DNA from: Methylobacterium sp. J-026
GTDB lineage: Bacteria > Pseudomonadota > Alphaproteobacteria > Rhizobiales > Beijerinckiaceae
Assembly (NCBI RefSeq): GCF_022829585.1
Contig: NZ_JAKSYC010000327.1
Coordinates: forward strand, 62,001 to 126,000
Length of the DNA stretch: 64,000 nt
Direction: 5' to 3'
Each line of letters opens with the position of its first letter. Position 1 is the first letter of the stretch. The notes under the pieces are model-generated. The model had not been told where the DNA came from. It saw only the letters and a program-made list of their open reading frames with translations, and did no database searches. Positions 38,619 to 47,355 of this stretch are shown one piece after another. The position numbers and the translations under genes were made by a program.

Positions 38619-39296
38619 TTGATCGGCAACGGGGAGATGGTGGCGCGGCTGGCGCTGGCGGCGCTGTCCGGCAGCGTGATCGGGCTGGAGCGCGAGCGCT
38701 TGCTCTGGGCGGCGGGCCTGCGCACGCACATGCTGGTCTGCGTCGGGTCCTGCCTGATCATGATCGTCTCGGCCTACGGCTTCGGCGACGTGCTCGGCGC
38801 GGACCATGTCGTCCTCGATCCCTCGCGGATCGCCGCGCAGGTGGTGTCGGGCATCGGCTTCCTGGGTGCGGGCACGATCCTGCTGCGCGGCGAGGTGGTG
38901 AAGGGGCTGACGACGGCGGCGAGCCTTTGGGGCGTCGCGGCGATCGGCCTGGCCGTGGGCAGCGGGCTCTACGTGCCGGCGCTGACGACGACTGCGCTCG
39001 TCGTCGGCATCCTAGCGGGCGTGAAACCCTTCGAGGAGCGTTGGCGCGCGCGGATGCGCACGCAGACCCTGCGGCTCACCGTGCGGAAGGACGCACTGTC
39101 GATCGACACCCTCCAGGCGGCGACCGGCGAGCGCGCCTCACGGGTGCGGACCTTCACGGTCCGGCCGAGCGCCGACCCGGACTACGACGAGGTCGCCATC
39201 ACCTTCGTGCGGCTGTCCCGGACGAGCGTCGCGGCGATCGCCGCCAAGCTGCGGGCGCTGCCGGACGTCGTCACGGTGGAGGAGGCGGAGGCGTGA
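38619..39296 (+). CDS. MgtC/SapB family membrane protein
   Basis: This is a 225-residue protein. The N-terminal hydrophobic domain has the MgtC hallmarks LALAALSGSVIGLERERLLWAAGLRTHMLVCVGSCLIMIVS, RIAAQVVSGIGFLGAGTILLRG and VKGLTTAASLWGVAAIGLAVG. The C-terminal about 85 residues form a soluble ACT-like domain (RVRTFTVRPSADPDYDEVAITFVRL). MgtC proteins are linked to Mg limitation and inhibition of F-type ATP synthase in Salmonella. The start is TTG at 38619 with GGAGG upstream. The stop and the ilvA stop converge 13 bp apart. Confidence 0.88.
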   Translation: MIGNGEMVARLALAALSGSVIGLERERLLWAAGLRTHMLVCVGSCLIMIVSAYGFGDVLGADHVVLDPSRIAAQVVSGIGFLGAGTILLRGEVVKGLTTAASLWGVAAIGLAVGSGLYVPALTTTALVVGILAGVKPFEERWRARMRTQTLRLTVRKDALSIDTLQAATGERASRVRTFTVRPSADPDYDEVAITFVRLSRTSVAAIAAKLRALPDVVTVEEAEA

Positions 39297-39309
39297 TCCG
39301 CCTCCGCCG

Positions 39310-40839
39310 TCAAGCCGCACCGGGACTTTCGCCGTCGAGGAACAGCCGATAGGCCGGGTTCTCGGTCTCGTCGGTGGCCGGGAAGCCCAGGGCCTCGATC
39401 ACGGCATCGAACCTGGCCCGCTCGGCCGGCGGGACCGCGATGCCGGCGAGCACGCGGCCGTAATCCGCCCCGTGGTTGCGGTAGTGGAACAGCGTGATGT
39501 CGAAGTCCGGACCCAGCGCGTCCAGGAACTTCATCAGCGCGCCCGGCCGCTCCGGGAACTGGAATCGGAACAGGCGCTCGTGCGCCACGCCCACGGCCCG
39601 CCCGCCGACCATGTAGCGGACATGGACCTTGGCCATCTCGTTGTCGCTCATGTCGAGGGCCCGGTAGCCGGCCTCGTGCAGGGCGGCGAGCAGCGCCTGC
39701 TTCTCGCGCCTGCCGCCGGCGACGTTGATGCCCACGAAGATCTGCGCCTCGGCGCCCGGGGCGTGGCGGTAGTTGAACTCGGTGATCGCCCGCGGCCCGA
39801 GGGCGTTGATGAAGGCCCGGTAGGCGCCGGGCCGCTCCGGGATGGTCACGCCGATCAGGACCTCCCGCTGCTCGCCGATCTCGGCCCGCTCGGCGATGTG
39901 GCGCAGGCGGTCGAAATTGAGGTTCGCCCCCGACGAGATGGCGATCAGCGTGCCGGTGCCGCCCTCGCGCTCGGCGTAAACCTTGGCGCCCGCGACGCTC
40001 AGCGCGCCGGAGGGTTCCGACACCGCGCGGGTATCGTCGAAGATGTCCTTGACGGCGGCGCACATGGCGTCCGTGTCGACGGTGATGACCTCGTCGAGGT
40101 GCTCCCGGCAGAGCCGGAACGTCTCCTCGCCGGCCTGGCGCACGGCGACGCCATCGGCGAACAGGCCGACCGAGGGGAGGCTGACCCGGGTGTTGGCCGC
40201 CAGCGCCGCGGCCATGCAGGCGGCATCCTCCGGCTCGACACCGATCACCTTGGTGCCGGGCCGCAGGTACTTTACGAAGGTGGCGATGCCGGCGGCGAGC
40301 CCGCCGCCGCCCACGGGCACGAAGATCGCCTCGATCGGGCCGGTATGTTGCTCCAGGATCTCCTTGCCGATCGTGCCCTGGCCGGCGATCACGTCGGGAT
40401 CGTCGAACGGGTGCAGGAAGGTCAGGCCCTCCTCGGCCTCGCGGATCTTCGCCTCGGCGAGCGCCTCGTCGAAGGCGTCGCCGTGCAGCACGACCTCGGC
40501 CCCGCGCGCCCGGCAGGCATCGACCTTGATCGACGGGGTGGTGCGCGGCATCACGATCACCGCCCGGGCGCCGAGCTTGGCGGCGGCCAGGGCCACGCCC
40601 TGAGCGTGGTTGCCCGCGGAGGCGCAGACCACGCCGCGGGCGATCTGGTCCGCGCTGAGGGCCGACATCTTGTTGTAGGCGCCGCGCAGCTTGAACGAGA
40701 ACACCGGCTGCAGATCCTCGCGCTTCAGCAGCACCGGCCGGCCGAGCCGCTTTGTCATCCGCGGCATCGGATCGAGCGGGCTCTCGATCGCCACGTCATA
40801 GACGCGGGCGGTGAGGATCTTGCGGATGTAGTCCGTCAC
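39310..40839 (-). CDS. ilvA: threonine ammonia-lyase, biosynthetic (threonine deaminase)
   Basis: This 509-residue PLP enzyme turns threonine into 2-oxobutanoate for isoleucine synthesis. Lys50 in LQPVFSFKLRGAYNKM is the PLP Schiff-base residue. SAGNHAQGVALAA, the PLP-phosphate loop VPVGGGGLAAGIA and SSGANLNFDRLRHIAERAE follow. Two C-terminal ACT-like regulatory domains (from about residue 335, VLIGVTIPERPGAYRAFINAL and LFRFQFPERPGALMKFLDAL) mark the allosteric, isoleucine-inhibited form. The start is GTG (complement of 40837-40839); the open frame upstream does not look coding. It is not adjacent to other ilv genes. Confidence 0.96.
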   Translation of the reverse strand: MTDYIRKILTARVYDVAIESPLDPMPRMTKRLGRPVLLKREDLQPVFSFKLRGAYNKMSALSADQIARGVVCASAGNHAQGVALAAAKLGARAVIVMPRTTPSIKVDACRARGAEVVLHGDAFDEALAEAKIREAEEGLTFLHPFDDPDVIAGQGTIGKEILEQHTGPIEAIFVPVGGGGLAAGIATFVKYLRPGTKVIGVEPEDAACMAAALAANTRVSLPSVGLFADGVAVRQAGEETFRLCREHLDEVITVDTDAMCAAVKDIFDDTRAVSEPSGALSVAGAKVYAEREGGTGTLIAISSGANLNFDRLRHIAERAEIGEQREVLIGVTIPERPGAYRAFINALGPRAITEFNYRHAPGAEAQIFVGINVAGGRREKQALLAALHEAGYRALDMSDNEMAKVHVRYMVGGRAVGVAHERLFRFQFPERPGALMKFLDALGPDFDITLFHYRNHGADYGRVLAGIAVPPAERARFDAVIEALGFPATDETENPAYRLFLDGESPGAA

Positions 40840-40928
40840 GGTGCGGGGTCTCGAGCGGGTGCGATTGAAGGTGCCCGCCAGATAGACCCTCCCGGCCAGG
40901 GATGCGAGCGCCCGGCCGGCGGGGCAGA

Positions 40929-41276
40929 TCAGCCCAGCCGCTCCACGAGTGCCGCCACCCAGACCAGCAGCGCCGCCGCCTGGGCCATGAAGGTGCCGGC
41001 GGAGGCGAGATCCTTCACGGTGCCGATCATCGGGTGGTGGCTGGGGTGGACGTGATCGCAGAGCTTCTCGACGGCGGTGTTGAGGAATTCGGCGGCCAGC
41101 ATCAGCAGCAGGCTGACCATCAGGGCGACGCGCACCCATAAGGTCGCGCCGAGAAACAGCGCGAGCGGCACGCCCAGCGCCAGCAGCGCCAATTCCTGGC
41201 GCACCGCCCGCTCGGTGCGCGCGCCGTGGCGCAGGCCGCGCCAGGAATTCAGGAAGGCGAGGACCAGGGCGTTCAT
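40929..41276 (-). CDS. dgkA: diacylglycerol kinase
   Basis: This 115-residue small membrane kinase (usual length about 120) has an amphipathic N-terminus NALVLAFLNSWRGLRHGARTERAVRQELALLALGVP. Three membrane helices follow, with the signature MLAAEFLNTAVEKLCDHVHPSHHP (E-x-x-N-T-A-x-E-x-x-x-D). It phosphorylates diacylglycerol from membrane-derived lipid turnover. The ATG complementary to 41274-41276 overlaps the stop of the AbrB-family gene (ATGA), so the two are translationally coupled. Confidence 0.93.
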   Translation of the reverse strand: MNALVLAFLNSWRGLRHGARTERAVRQELALLALGVPLALFLGATLWVRVALMVSLLLMLAAEFLNTAVEKLCDHVHPSHHPMIGTVKDLASAGTFMAQAAALLVWVAALVERLG

Positions 41277-42331
41277 CGCGCCGCGCCTTCGGGCACGGAC
41301 CGGCTGATCCACTTGGCGAGCAGCGGACCGGTGAGCAGCACCACGAACAGGCGCAGCGTCTGGACCGCCAGGACGAAGGACACATCGGCCTTCGAGCCCA
41401 CCGCGATGATCGCCACCGAGTCGAGGCCGCCGGGGCTCGTGGCGAGGACGGCGGTGAGCAGGTCGATCGGCAGCAGCAGGGTCAGCCCCCAGCCCCAGGC
41501 GGCGCAGAGGGCGATGACCGAGAAGGTCGCCACCAGGATGCCCGGCAGGGCCGACACGGTCAGGCGCAGGGTCTCCCGGGTGAAGCGCAGGCCGACATAG
41601 ATGCCGATGCAGGCATAGGCGAGTTCCAGGATCGGCACCGGCAGCGCCATGCGGACGAGCCCGGTGGCGTGGAGCAGGCTGCCGAGCACCATCGGTCCGA
41701 CCTGCGCGCCGGCCGGGACCCGGAGAGCCAGGGCCGCGCCGGCGCCCACCACGGCGACCGCCAGCGTCGCCAGGAGCGAGAGCGGCCCGGTCACCTCGCC
41801 GGCCCCCGCCGAAGCCCCCGGGACCGGCGTCTCCATCAGGAAGCGGGCGGCGAGGGAGGCCGAGAACACCACCGCCGCCACGCGGACATATTGCATGAAG
41901 GCCACCAGGCGCGGGTCCGCGCCGAAATCCTCCGCCATCGCCACCATCGCGGAGGCGCCACCCGGCGACGAGCCCCAGGCGGCCGTGGTGCCGGGCAGCA
42001 CGCGCAGGCGGGTCAGGACCCAGCCGACGACGCCGCTGACCGCCACCGTCACCAGCACGACGGCGACGATGAGCGGGCCGTCCTCCAGCAGGGTCTGGGC
42101 GATCTGCCCGGTCACCGCATGCGCCACGAGGCAACCGATCATCGCCTGCGCGGCCTGGAAGGCGGAGCGCGGCACGTGCAGCCCGGATCCGCCGACTCCG
42201 AAGGCGATCGCCCCGATCATCGGCCCGAGCAGCAGCGCAGCCGGGAACTGCGCGGACATCAGGCCGAACGAGATGGCCGCGGAGGCGGCAGCGAGGGCGG
42301 CCCAGAGGCCGAGGGTGCGGAAGGAGGGCAA
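41273..42331 (-). CDS. AbrB family membrane protein (COG3180)
   Basis: This 352-residue protein is formed by two repeats of Gly-rich membrane helices. It has FPAALLLGPMIGAIAFGVGG and VPRSAFQAAQAMIGCLVAHAVTGQ in the first half, and VLRVLPGTTAAWGSSPGGASAMVAMAEDFG-like (here RLRVLPGTTAAWG..) and LPIDLLTAVLATSPGGLDSVAIIAVGSKADVSFV in the second. This duplicated SPGG layout is typical of the AbrB family named after an E. coli regulator of aidB and annotated in places as ammonia monooxygenase. It is more likely a transporter. Coupled to dgkA by a 4-bp overlap; 107 bp separate it from the lyase gene upstream. Confidence 0.8.
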   Translation of the reverse strand: MPSFRTLGLWAALAAASAAISFGLMSAQFPAALLLGPMIGAIAFGVGGSGLHVPRSAFQAAQAMIGCLVAHAVTGQIAQTLLEDGPLIVAVVLVTVAVSGVVGWVLTRLRVLPGTTAAWGSSPGGASAMVAMAEDFGADPRLVAFMQYVRVAAVVFSASLAARFLMETPVPGASAGAGEVTGPLSLLATLAVAVVGAGAALALRVPAGAQVGPMVLGSLLHATGLVRMALPVPILELAYACIGIYVGLRFTRETLRLTVSALPGILVATFSVIALCAAWGWGLTLLLPIDLLTAVLATSPGGLDSVAIIAVGSKADVSFVLAVQTLRLFVVLLTGPLLAKWISRSVPEGAAR

Positions 42332-42438
42332 GGCGACCGACGGAGGCTACCCGCGCGGAACGTCGGGCGTGAGGCGCGCTATAGCGCAATATTGGCCCTC
42401 TTACGGCGACGTTTTGGCACGGTGGCCCCGCGCCGAGA

Positions 42439-43929
42439 TCAGGGCTCCCGGGCCAAGTCAGAGAAGGCCGCGTCGCGTTTCCCCCGGGCGGAAGCGAGGC
42501 CCGCACGGTGTCCGGCGAGCCAGTCGCGATCGGCCTCCAGGCGCGCCCGGGCACCGGAGAGCATGCGCCGGACCTCCGCGGGCTGCGGGCCGCCGAGCCC
42601 CTTCGCCGCATCGATCATGCCCCGGGCCGACAGCGACGCCCTGAAACGGGCCTCGTCCAGGGGCAGGTCCGGCTTCAACCCCGTCCCGGCGGCCGCCTCG
42701 GCGTAGATCCGTCGGACCTCCGGGAAGGGCAGATCGGCCGGGCGCAGGTCGTGGCTGCGCCCGTAGCTCACGAGCTCTGACGCGAAATGGTGGCCGAGGC
42801 GGAACGGCACGTCGGCCTCGCGCTGGAGCGTGTCGGCGAGTTCGGTGGTGGTCGCGTAATCGGCCGCGACCTCGTCGGCAGCCCGCGCGCGGTCGACGAC
42901 GAGACCGTCGAGGACGCTGGTCCAGCGCCGGCACATCGTGGCGGCCTCGGCGAGGGTCCGGCCCGGCGGTTCGGCCTGGTTGCGCTTGTAGTCCGGCATG
43001 CCGGAATCGACGTTGTGGGCCATGACCGCGAAAGCCTGCGCGGCGCCCACGACGTCGCTGGCCTTCATCCGCAGGGCGTAGAGCGCCACGGGATTGCGCT
43101 TCTGCGGCATGATGCTGCTCGGGCCGGTCAGCGCCCCCTCCCGCAGCAGGATCCACGGCCGGGTCTGGTGATACTGCGCGTAGAGATCCTGCGCGAAGCT
43201 GCCCGCGGTGGTGGCGAGGTTCGCGGCGAGCGCCGTCAACTCCAGGCCCATATCCAACGGGGCGAGCTGGCCCGCGTCGTAGCTGTTCTCCACGGGCGCG
43301 TCGAAGCCGAGGAGCGCCGCCAGGCGCGCACGGTCCACCGGAAAGCTCGACGTCCCGAGAGCCGCGGCGCCGAGGGGCGACAGGTTCAGGCGGCCCCAGG
43401 CCTCGTGCAGTCGATCCGCATCGCGGGCGAGCACCTCCGCGTAGCCCAACAGGTAGTGGCCCAGCGTCGTCGGCTGGGCCTGGACCCCGTTGGTGTAGGC
43501 GGGGACGATCGTGTCGGCCTCGCCCTCGGCCCGTGTCAGCAGGGCGGCCCGCGTTTCGTCCAAGGCCTCGGCGAGGGCGAGGAGGCGGTCGCGCTGTTCG
43601 AGCTTGAGCACCGTCGGGATGATGTCCTGGCGGCTGCGGCCGGAATGCAGGCGCGTGGCGTCCGGACCGGCCTTGGCCACGATCAGGGGCTCGATCCGGA
43701 GATAATCGTCCGGCCGGTCGGCGCCGGGCTTGGCGGCCTCCGCGGCGACCTGATCGAGGGCCCGCGCGATACGGGCTCCGAGGGCGCGCGGGACGATGCC
43801 GGTCTCGACAGTCATCACCAGGGAGGCGCGGTTGATCGCGTCGACGCGGGCGAAGCTGTCCTCGGGCTCGGCCCGGGCCGCCGCGGGGGCCACCATCGCG
43901 AGAACCGCCCAGAGTGCCGTGCGCCGCAT
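42439..43929 (-). CDS. exported argininosuccinate-lyase-like enzyme
   Basis: This 496-residue protein is of the fumarase/aspartase superfamily and closest in pattern to argininosuccinate lyase. It has LHSGRSRQD (95-102), AYTNGVQAQPTTLGHYLLGYAE (144-165) and the mobile signature loop GPSSIMPQKRNPVALYALR (269-287) with catalytic-type Ser272. It begins with a signal peptide, MRRTALWAVLAMVAPAAARA, cleaved near AEPED, so it is probably periplasmic, which is unusual since ArgH is cytoplasmic. Where ArgH has YTHLQ, this protein has YTNGVQ: the His implicated in catalysis is Asn147. It is therefore unlikely to be the pathway ArgH; substrate unknown. Confidence 0.82.
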   Translation of the reverse strand: MRRTALWAVLAMVAPAAARAEPEDSFARVDAINRASLVMTVETGIVPRALGARIARALDQVAAEAAKPGADRPDDYLRIEPLIVAKAGPDATRLHSGRSRQDIIPTVLKLEQRDRLLALAEALDETRAALLTRAEGEADTIVPAYTNGVQAQPTTLGHYLLGYAEVLARDADRLHEAWGRLNLSPLGAAALGTSSFPVDRARLAALLGFDAPVENSYDAGQLAPLDMGLELTALAANLATTAGSFAQDLYAQYHQTRPWILLREGALTGPSSIMPQKRNPVALYALRMKASDVVGAAQAFAVMAHNVDSGMPDYKRNQAEPPGRTLAEAATMCRRWTSVLDGLVVDRARAADEVAADYATTTELADTLQREADVPFRLGHHFASELVSYGRSHDLRPADLPFPEVRRIYAEAAAGTGLKPDLPLDEARFRASLSARGMIDAAKGLGGPQPAEVRRMLSGARARLEADRDWLAGHRAGLASARGKRDAAFSDLAREP

Positions 43930-44089
43930 CGACCCGTTCCCGCCCCTCGCCGAGATCTCGGACGATCCACCTATCCCATCCCCGCCCGCATCCCGCGGTC
44001 AAGGCCCACGGATTCGGTGCGTCGGGCGCCGGGTCCGAACGGTCGGTCCGGGCGGGCCTTGACGACCCGCGCGGGGCTTCGACGCGCCG

Positions 44090-45025
44090 TCAGACCACCG
44101 GTTCCCCGTCGCGGCAGGCGGCGGTGCCGGGCGGCGCGTGGGCCCGGAAAAAGGCGGCGAGGTTCGTGAGCCCCACGGCGCGCGGGTCGCTCGCCCGCCA
44201 GACCAGCGCGATGGTCCGCCCCGGCCCATCGACGTCGAAGGCCCGGGTGACCGTCAGCCCGGTCGGATCGGGGCCGGCGGGCACCGCGAGGGCCGGAAGC
44301 AACGTGTATCCCGCACCGGCCGCCACCATCGAGCGCAGGGTCTCCAGGCTCGTGGCGTGCCGCCCGACCGACGAGCCGGCGCCGCAGGCCGCGATCGCCT
44401 GGTCGCGCAGGCAATTGCCCTCGTCGAGCAGCAGCAGGTCCGGCCCGGCGATCTCGGTCGCCGAGAGCGCGCCGCCCCGGGCCAGGGCGTGCTCGGCCGG
44501 ACAGGCGAGCCAGAACGGCTCCACGAAGAGCGGCGAGACGGCGAGCCCGTGCAAAGGCAGCGGCAGGGAGACCAGGGCCGCGTCGATGCGGCCATCGCGC
44601 AGGCCATCCACGATCTCGGCGGTGCGCGTCTCCGACAGCGAGAGCATCAGCGACGGGTACTGCTCGCGTAGCGGCCGCAGCACCAGCGGGAAGAAGTACG
44701 GACCCAGCGTCTGGATCGCCGCCAGCACCAGACGTCCCGTCAGCGGGGAGCCGCGCCCCTCGCTGGCGAGCGCCAGCAGGCGCTGCGCCTCCGCCAGCAC
44801 GACCCGCGCCTGCCGGACGATCGCCTGACCGGCCTCGGTGAGCAGGACCCGCCGGTTCGAGCGCTCGAACAAGGTCAGGCCGAGGGCGGTTTCCAGCTTG
44901 CGGACCTGCACGCTGAGGGTCGGCTGGCTGACATTGCAGCGCTCGGCCGCCCGGCCGAAATGCCCCTCGTCGGCGACGGCCACGACATATTCGAGATCGC
45001 GGAGCGAGAGGCCGGCGAGATTCAT
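44090..45025 (-). CDS. oxyR: hydrogen-peroxide-sensing LysR regulator OxyR
   Basis: This 311-residue LysR-type protein has an N-terminal winged helix (LEYVVAVADEGHFGRAAERCNVSQPTLSVQVRKLE). The effector domain contains LLLDEGNCLRDQAIAACG, whose Cys205 and Cys214 correspond to the redox pair of E. coli OxyR (Cys199/Cys208, CLRDQ motif). Peroxide should form the disulfide and switch DNA binding. It is divergent from katA; an OxyR-type site overlaps its own start codon, pointing to autoregulation plus control of the catalase. Confidence 0.94.
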   Translation of the reverse strand: MNLAGLSLRDLEYVVAVADEGHFGRAAERCNVSQPTLSVQVRKLETALGLTLFERSNRRVLLTEAGQAIVRQARVVLAEAQRLLALASEGRGSPLTGRLVLAAIQTLGPYFFPLVLRPLREQYPSLMLSLSETRTAEIVDGLRDGRIDAALVSLPLPLHGLAVSPLFVEPFWLACPAEHALARGGALSATEIAGPDLLLLDEGNCLRDQAIAACGAGSSVGRHATSLETLRSMVAAGAGYTLLPALAVPAGPDPTGLTVTRAFDVDGPGRTIALVWRASDPRAVGLTNLAAFFRAHAPPGTAACRDGEPVV

Positions 45026-45038
45026 AGACTGCGCCTAT
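45024..45038. promoter_or_regulatory. candidate OxyR-binding site (ATAG-N7-CTAT)
   Basis: ATAG at 45024-45027 and CTAT at 45035-45038 are separated by exactly 7 bases, the core spacing of one OxyR dimer site. A degenerate second pair (2 of 4 bases each) follows in register at 45046-45049 and 45057-45060. The first ATAG overlaps the oxyR start codon (45023-45025, complement), and the site lies about 125 bp upstream of katA. This fits mutual control of oxyR and katA. Confidence 0.6.
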
Positions 45039-45161
45039 CACGCTCTTTGCAACGATGCATTTGCCTCCGGGTCATGCCGGGGTCATAACGTTTCACCAGA
45101 ACACTTCCAGGTTGGCTTCGCGCACATGAGCGAGCCTTCGCCCCATGGAGAGATGCTGCGC

Positions 45162-46751
45162 ATGAGCGATCAACGCCCGATCCTGACCACCCGCCAGGGC
45201 CATCCGGTCCGCGACAACCAGAGCACCCGCACGGTCGGTGAGCGCGGCCCGGCGACCCTTGAGAACTACCAGTTCATCGAGAAGATCACCCATTTCGATC
45301 GCGAGCGGATCCCGGAGCGCGTCGTTCATGCCCGCGGCGCCGGCGCCCACGGCTATTTCGAGGCCTACGGCAAGATCGGCAACGAGCCGGCCTCCAAGTA
45401 CACCCGCGCCCGCGTGCTGACCGAGACCGGCGTGAAGACGCCGATGTTCGTGCGCTTCTCGACCGTGGCCGGCGCCAAGGAGAGCCCCGAGACCGAGCGC
45501 GACCCGCGCGGATTCGCGGTGAAGTTCAAGACCGTCGACGGCAATTGGGACCTGGTTGGCAACAACCTCAAGGTGTTCTTCATCCGCGACGCGATCAAGT
45601 TCCCCGACATGATCCACGCGTTCAAGCCGGACCCGGTGACCAACCGCCAGGAGGCGTGGCGCTTCTTCGACTTCGTGTCCCAGCACCCCGAGTCGATCCA
45701 CATGGTGACGCATCTGAAGTCGCCCTGGGGCATCCCGGCCAATTACCGTGAGATGGAAGGCTCGGGCGTCAACACCTACAAGCTGGTCAACGACCAGGGC
45801 GAGGCCGTGCTCTGCAAGTTCCACTGGATCCCGAAGCAGGGCGTCCGCAACCTGACCTCGGCCCAGGCCGCCGAGATCCAGGGCAAGGACGTGGGCCACG
45901 CGACCCGCGACCTCTACGACAACATCAAGGCCGGCAATTTCCCCGAGTGGGAATTCGCCGTGCAGATCATGCCGGACGGCCCGAACGACCATCTCTCGTT
46001 CGATCCGCTGGACGATACGAAGCTGTGGCCGGTGGACCAGTTCCCGCTTCTGCCGTGCGGCCGCATGGTGCTGGACCGGGTGCCGGACAACTTCTTCGCC
46101 GAGGTCGAGCAGTCGGCCTTCGGCACCGGCGTCCTGGTCGACGGTGTCGACTTCTCGGACGACAAGATGCTGCAGGGCCGGACGCTGTCCTACTCGGACA
46201 CCCAGCGCTACCGGGTCGGCGCCAACTACCTGCAACTGCCGATCAACGCGCCGCAGCCCGGTGTGAAGGTCTATTCGAACCAGCGGGACGGCCAGATGAC
46301 CTATTCGGTCGACGGGACCGGTCCGAACAAGCACATCAACTACGAGCCCTCGACGCTCGCCGAGGGCCTGCGCGAGGCCCCGAAGCCGGCCCGGGACTAC
46401 CACCAGCCGGTGGAGGGCAATCTCGGCCGCTACCAGACCTCGCGCACCGAGGACGACTACACCCAGGCCGGCGTCCGCTACCGCTCGTTCCAGGATTGGG
46501 AGCGGGACGACCTGATTGCCAACCTGGTCGGTGACATGAAGCAGTGCCCGGAGCCGATCCAGCTGCGGATGGTCTGGCACTTCTGGCACGCCGACGCGGA
46601 TTACGGCCGTCGCGTGGCCGAGGGCGCGGGCATCGATCTGGAGAAGGCCAAGGCCCTGCCGCCGCTGCCGGGCCGCGCTGCCCCGGGCAAGCGTCTGCAG
46701 GCCGAGACCTACACGGACGGCTCTCAGGCCCACCGGGTTGCCGCGGAGTAG
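45162..46751 (+). CDS. katA: monofunctional heme catalase
   Basis: This 529-residue catalase has the small-subunit clade layout. It has IPERVVHARGAGAHGYFEAYG, whose His is the distal catalytic residue, FVRFSTVAGAKESPETERDPRGFAVKF, the distal Asn in DLVGNNLKVFFIRDA, and the proximal heme ligand segment RMVLDRVPDNFFAEVEQSAF..LQGRTLSYSDTQRYRVGANY with the Tyr in the R-x-x-x-Y motif. It detoxifies H2O2 in the cytoplasm. The ATG at 45162 follows GGAGAG (45147-45152); ATGs at 45126 and 45153 are in frame. oxyR is divergent. A strong terminator follows at 46787. Confidence 0.96.
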   Translation: MSDQRPILTTRQGHPVRDNQSTRTVGERGPATLENYQFIEKITHFDRERIPERVVHARGAGAHGYFEAYGKIGNEPASKYTRARVLTETGVKTPMFVRFSTVAGAKESPETERDPRGFAVKFKTVDGNWDLVGNNLKVFFIRDAIKFPDMIHAFKPDPVTNRQEAWRFFDFVSQHPESIHMVTHLKSPWGIPANYREMEGSGVNTYKLVNDQGEAVLCKFHWIPKQGVRNLTSAQAAEIQGKDVGHATRDLYDNIKAGNFPEWEFAVQIMPDGPNDHLSFDPLDDTKLWPVDQFPLLPCGRMVLDRVPDNFFAEVEQSAFGTGVLVDGVDFSDDKMLQGRTLSYSDTQRYRVGANYLQLPINAPQPGVKVYSNQRDGQMTYSVDGTGPNKHINYEPSTLAEGLREAPKPARDYHQPVEGNLGRYQTSRTEDDYTQAGVRYRSFQDWERDDLIANLVGDMKQCPEPIQLRMVWHFWHADADYGRRVAEGAGIDLEKAKALPPLPGRAAPGKRLQAETYTDGSQAHRVAAE

Positions 46752-46786
46752 GTTTTTGTCCGCGCCTCACTCGGCCGACAGATGAG

Positions 46787-46820
46787 AGGCCCCGCGGATG
46801 CAAATCCGCGGGGCCTTTTC
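46787..46820 (+). terminator. rho-independent terminator of katA
   Basis: A perfect 13-bp stem AGGCCCCGCGGAT (46787-46799) pairs with 46804-46816 around the loop GCAA, followed by TTTT at 46816-46819. It stands 35 bp after the katA stop. It is one of the few classical intrinsic terminators in the window. Confidence 0.9.
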
Positions 46821-46884
46821 CTTGGACCGGGCGTCATCGCGAGGGGCGGTCGCCAGAAGTCTCGAGTCGATGCGCGAGGCCCAT

Positions 46885-47355
46885 TCAAGGGCAGTGGCGG
46901 CGCACGTAGCCCTTGCCGACATAGGTCCGGCTCGCCGGATCGTAGGTCTTGAACCGGTGCGCGCAGGCCGCAATTGCGGCAGGCTCATCCGGCGCGGGTT
47001 CTTCGGTCTCGACGATCACCTCGACCGGACGACGGTCGATGGGCGGCCTGTAGACGTAGACATCGTCGTACCAGGGATAGCCGTACCCGCCGAACAGGCC
47101 GCCGTAGCCGAGGCCCAGGCCCAAGCCTCCAAGCCCGTACACGTAGCCCCAGGGGCCATGACGCCACGGATGAGAGACGTGGGGCCGGAAGGCGAAGCCG
47201 GGGCGGATTGGCCCAACCGGCCGACCCCAGGCGCCGACCCGGGGCCCGATCATGCCGCCGTGGAACCCGCGCGCCTCCGCCTTGGCCGTCATCAGAGCCA
47301 GCGCGACCAGCGCCGCAGATATCCGTGCGATCCTCGCCGTGTCGATGCCCGTCAT
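46885..47355 (-). CDS. exported BA14K-like protein
   Basis: This 156-residue protein has a signal peptide (ISAALVALALMTAKAEA) and then a Gly/Tyr/Pro-rich middle (GYVYGLGGLGLGLGYGGLFGGYGYPWYDD). The C-terminal block CAHRFKTYDPASRTYVGKGYVRRHCP has the C-x-x-R-[FY]-x-[ST]-Y-[DN]-x-x-[ST]-x-T-[YF] pattern of BA14K, a Brucella/Rhizobiales surface antigen family with proposed lectin-like properties. The two cysteines flanking that block (132 and 155) may form a disulfide. Signal start MTGIDTARIARIS is slightly long. It converges on the katA terminator. Function of the family is not established. Confidence 0.72.
   Translation of the reverse strand: MTGIDTARIARISAALVALALMTAKAEARGFHGGMIGPRVGAWGRPVGPIRPGFAFRPHVSHPWRHGPWGYVYGLGGLGLGLGYGGLFGGYGYPWYDDVYVYRPPIDRRPVEVIVETEEPAPDEPAAIAACAHRFKTYDPASRTYVGKGYVRRHCP

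Noticed and set aside
46804..46884. Possible coding extension beyond katA
   Set aside because: The strong terminator stem occupies this stretch, and the BA14K-like stop at 46885 ends the opposite gene.
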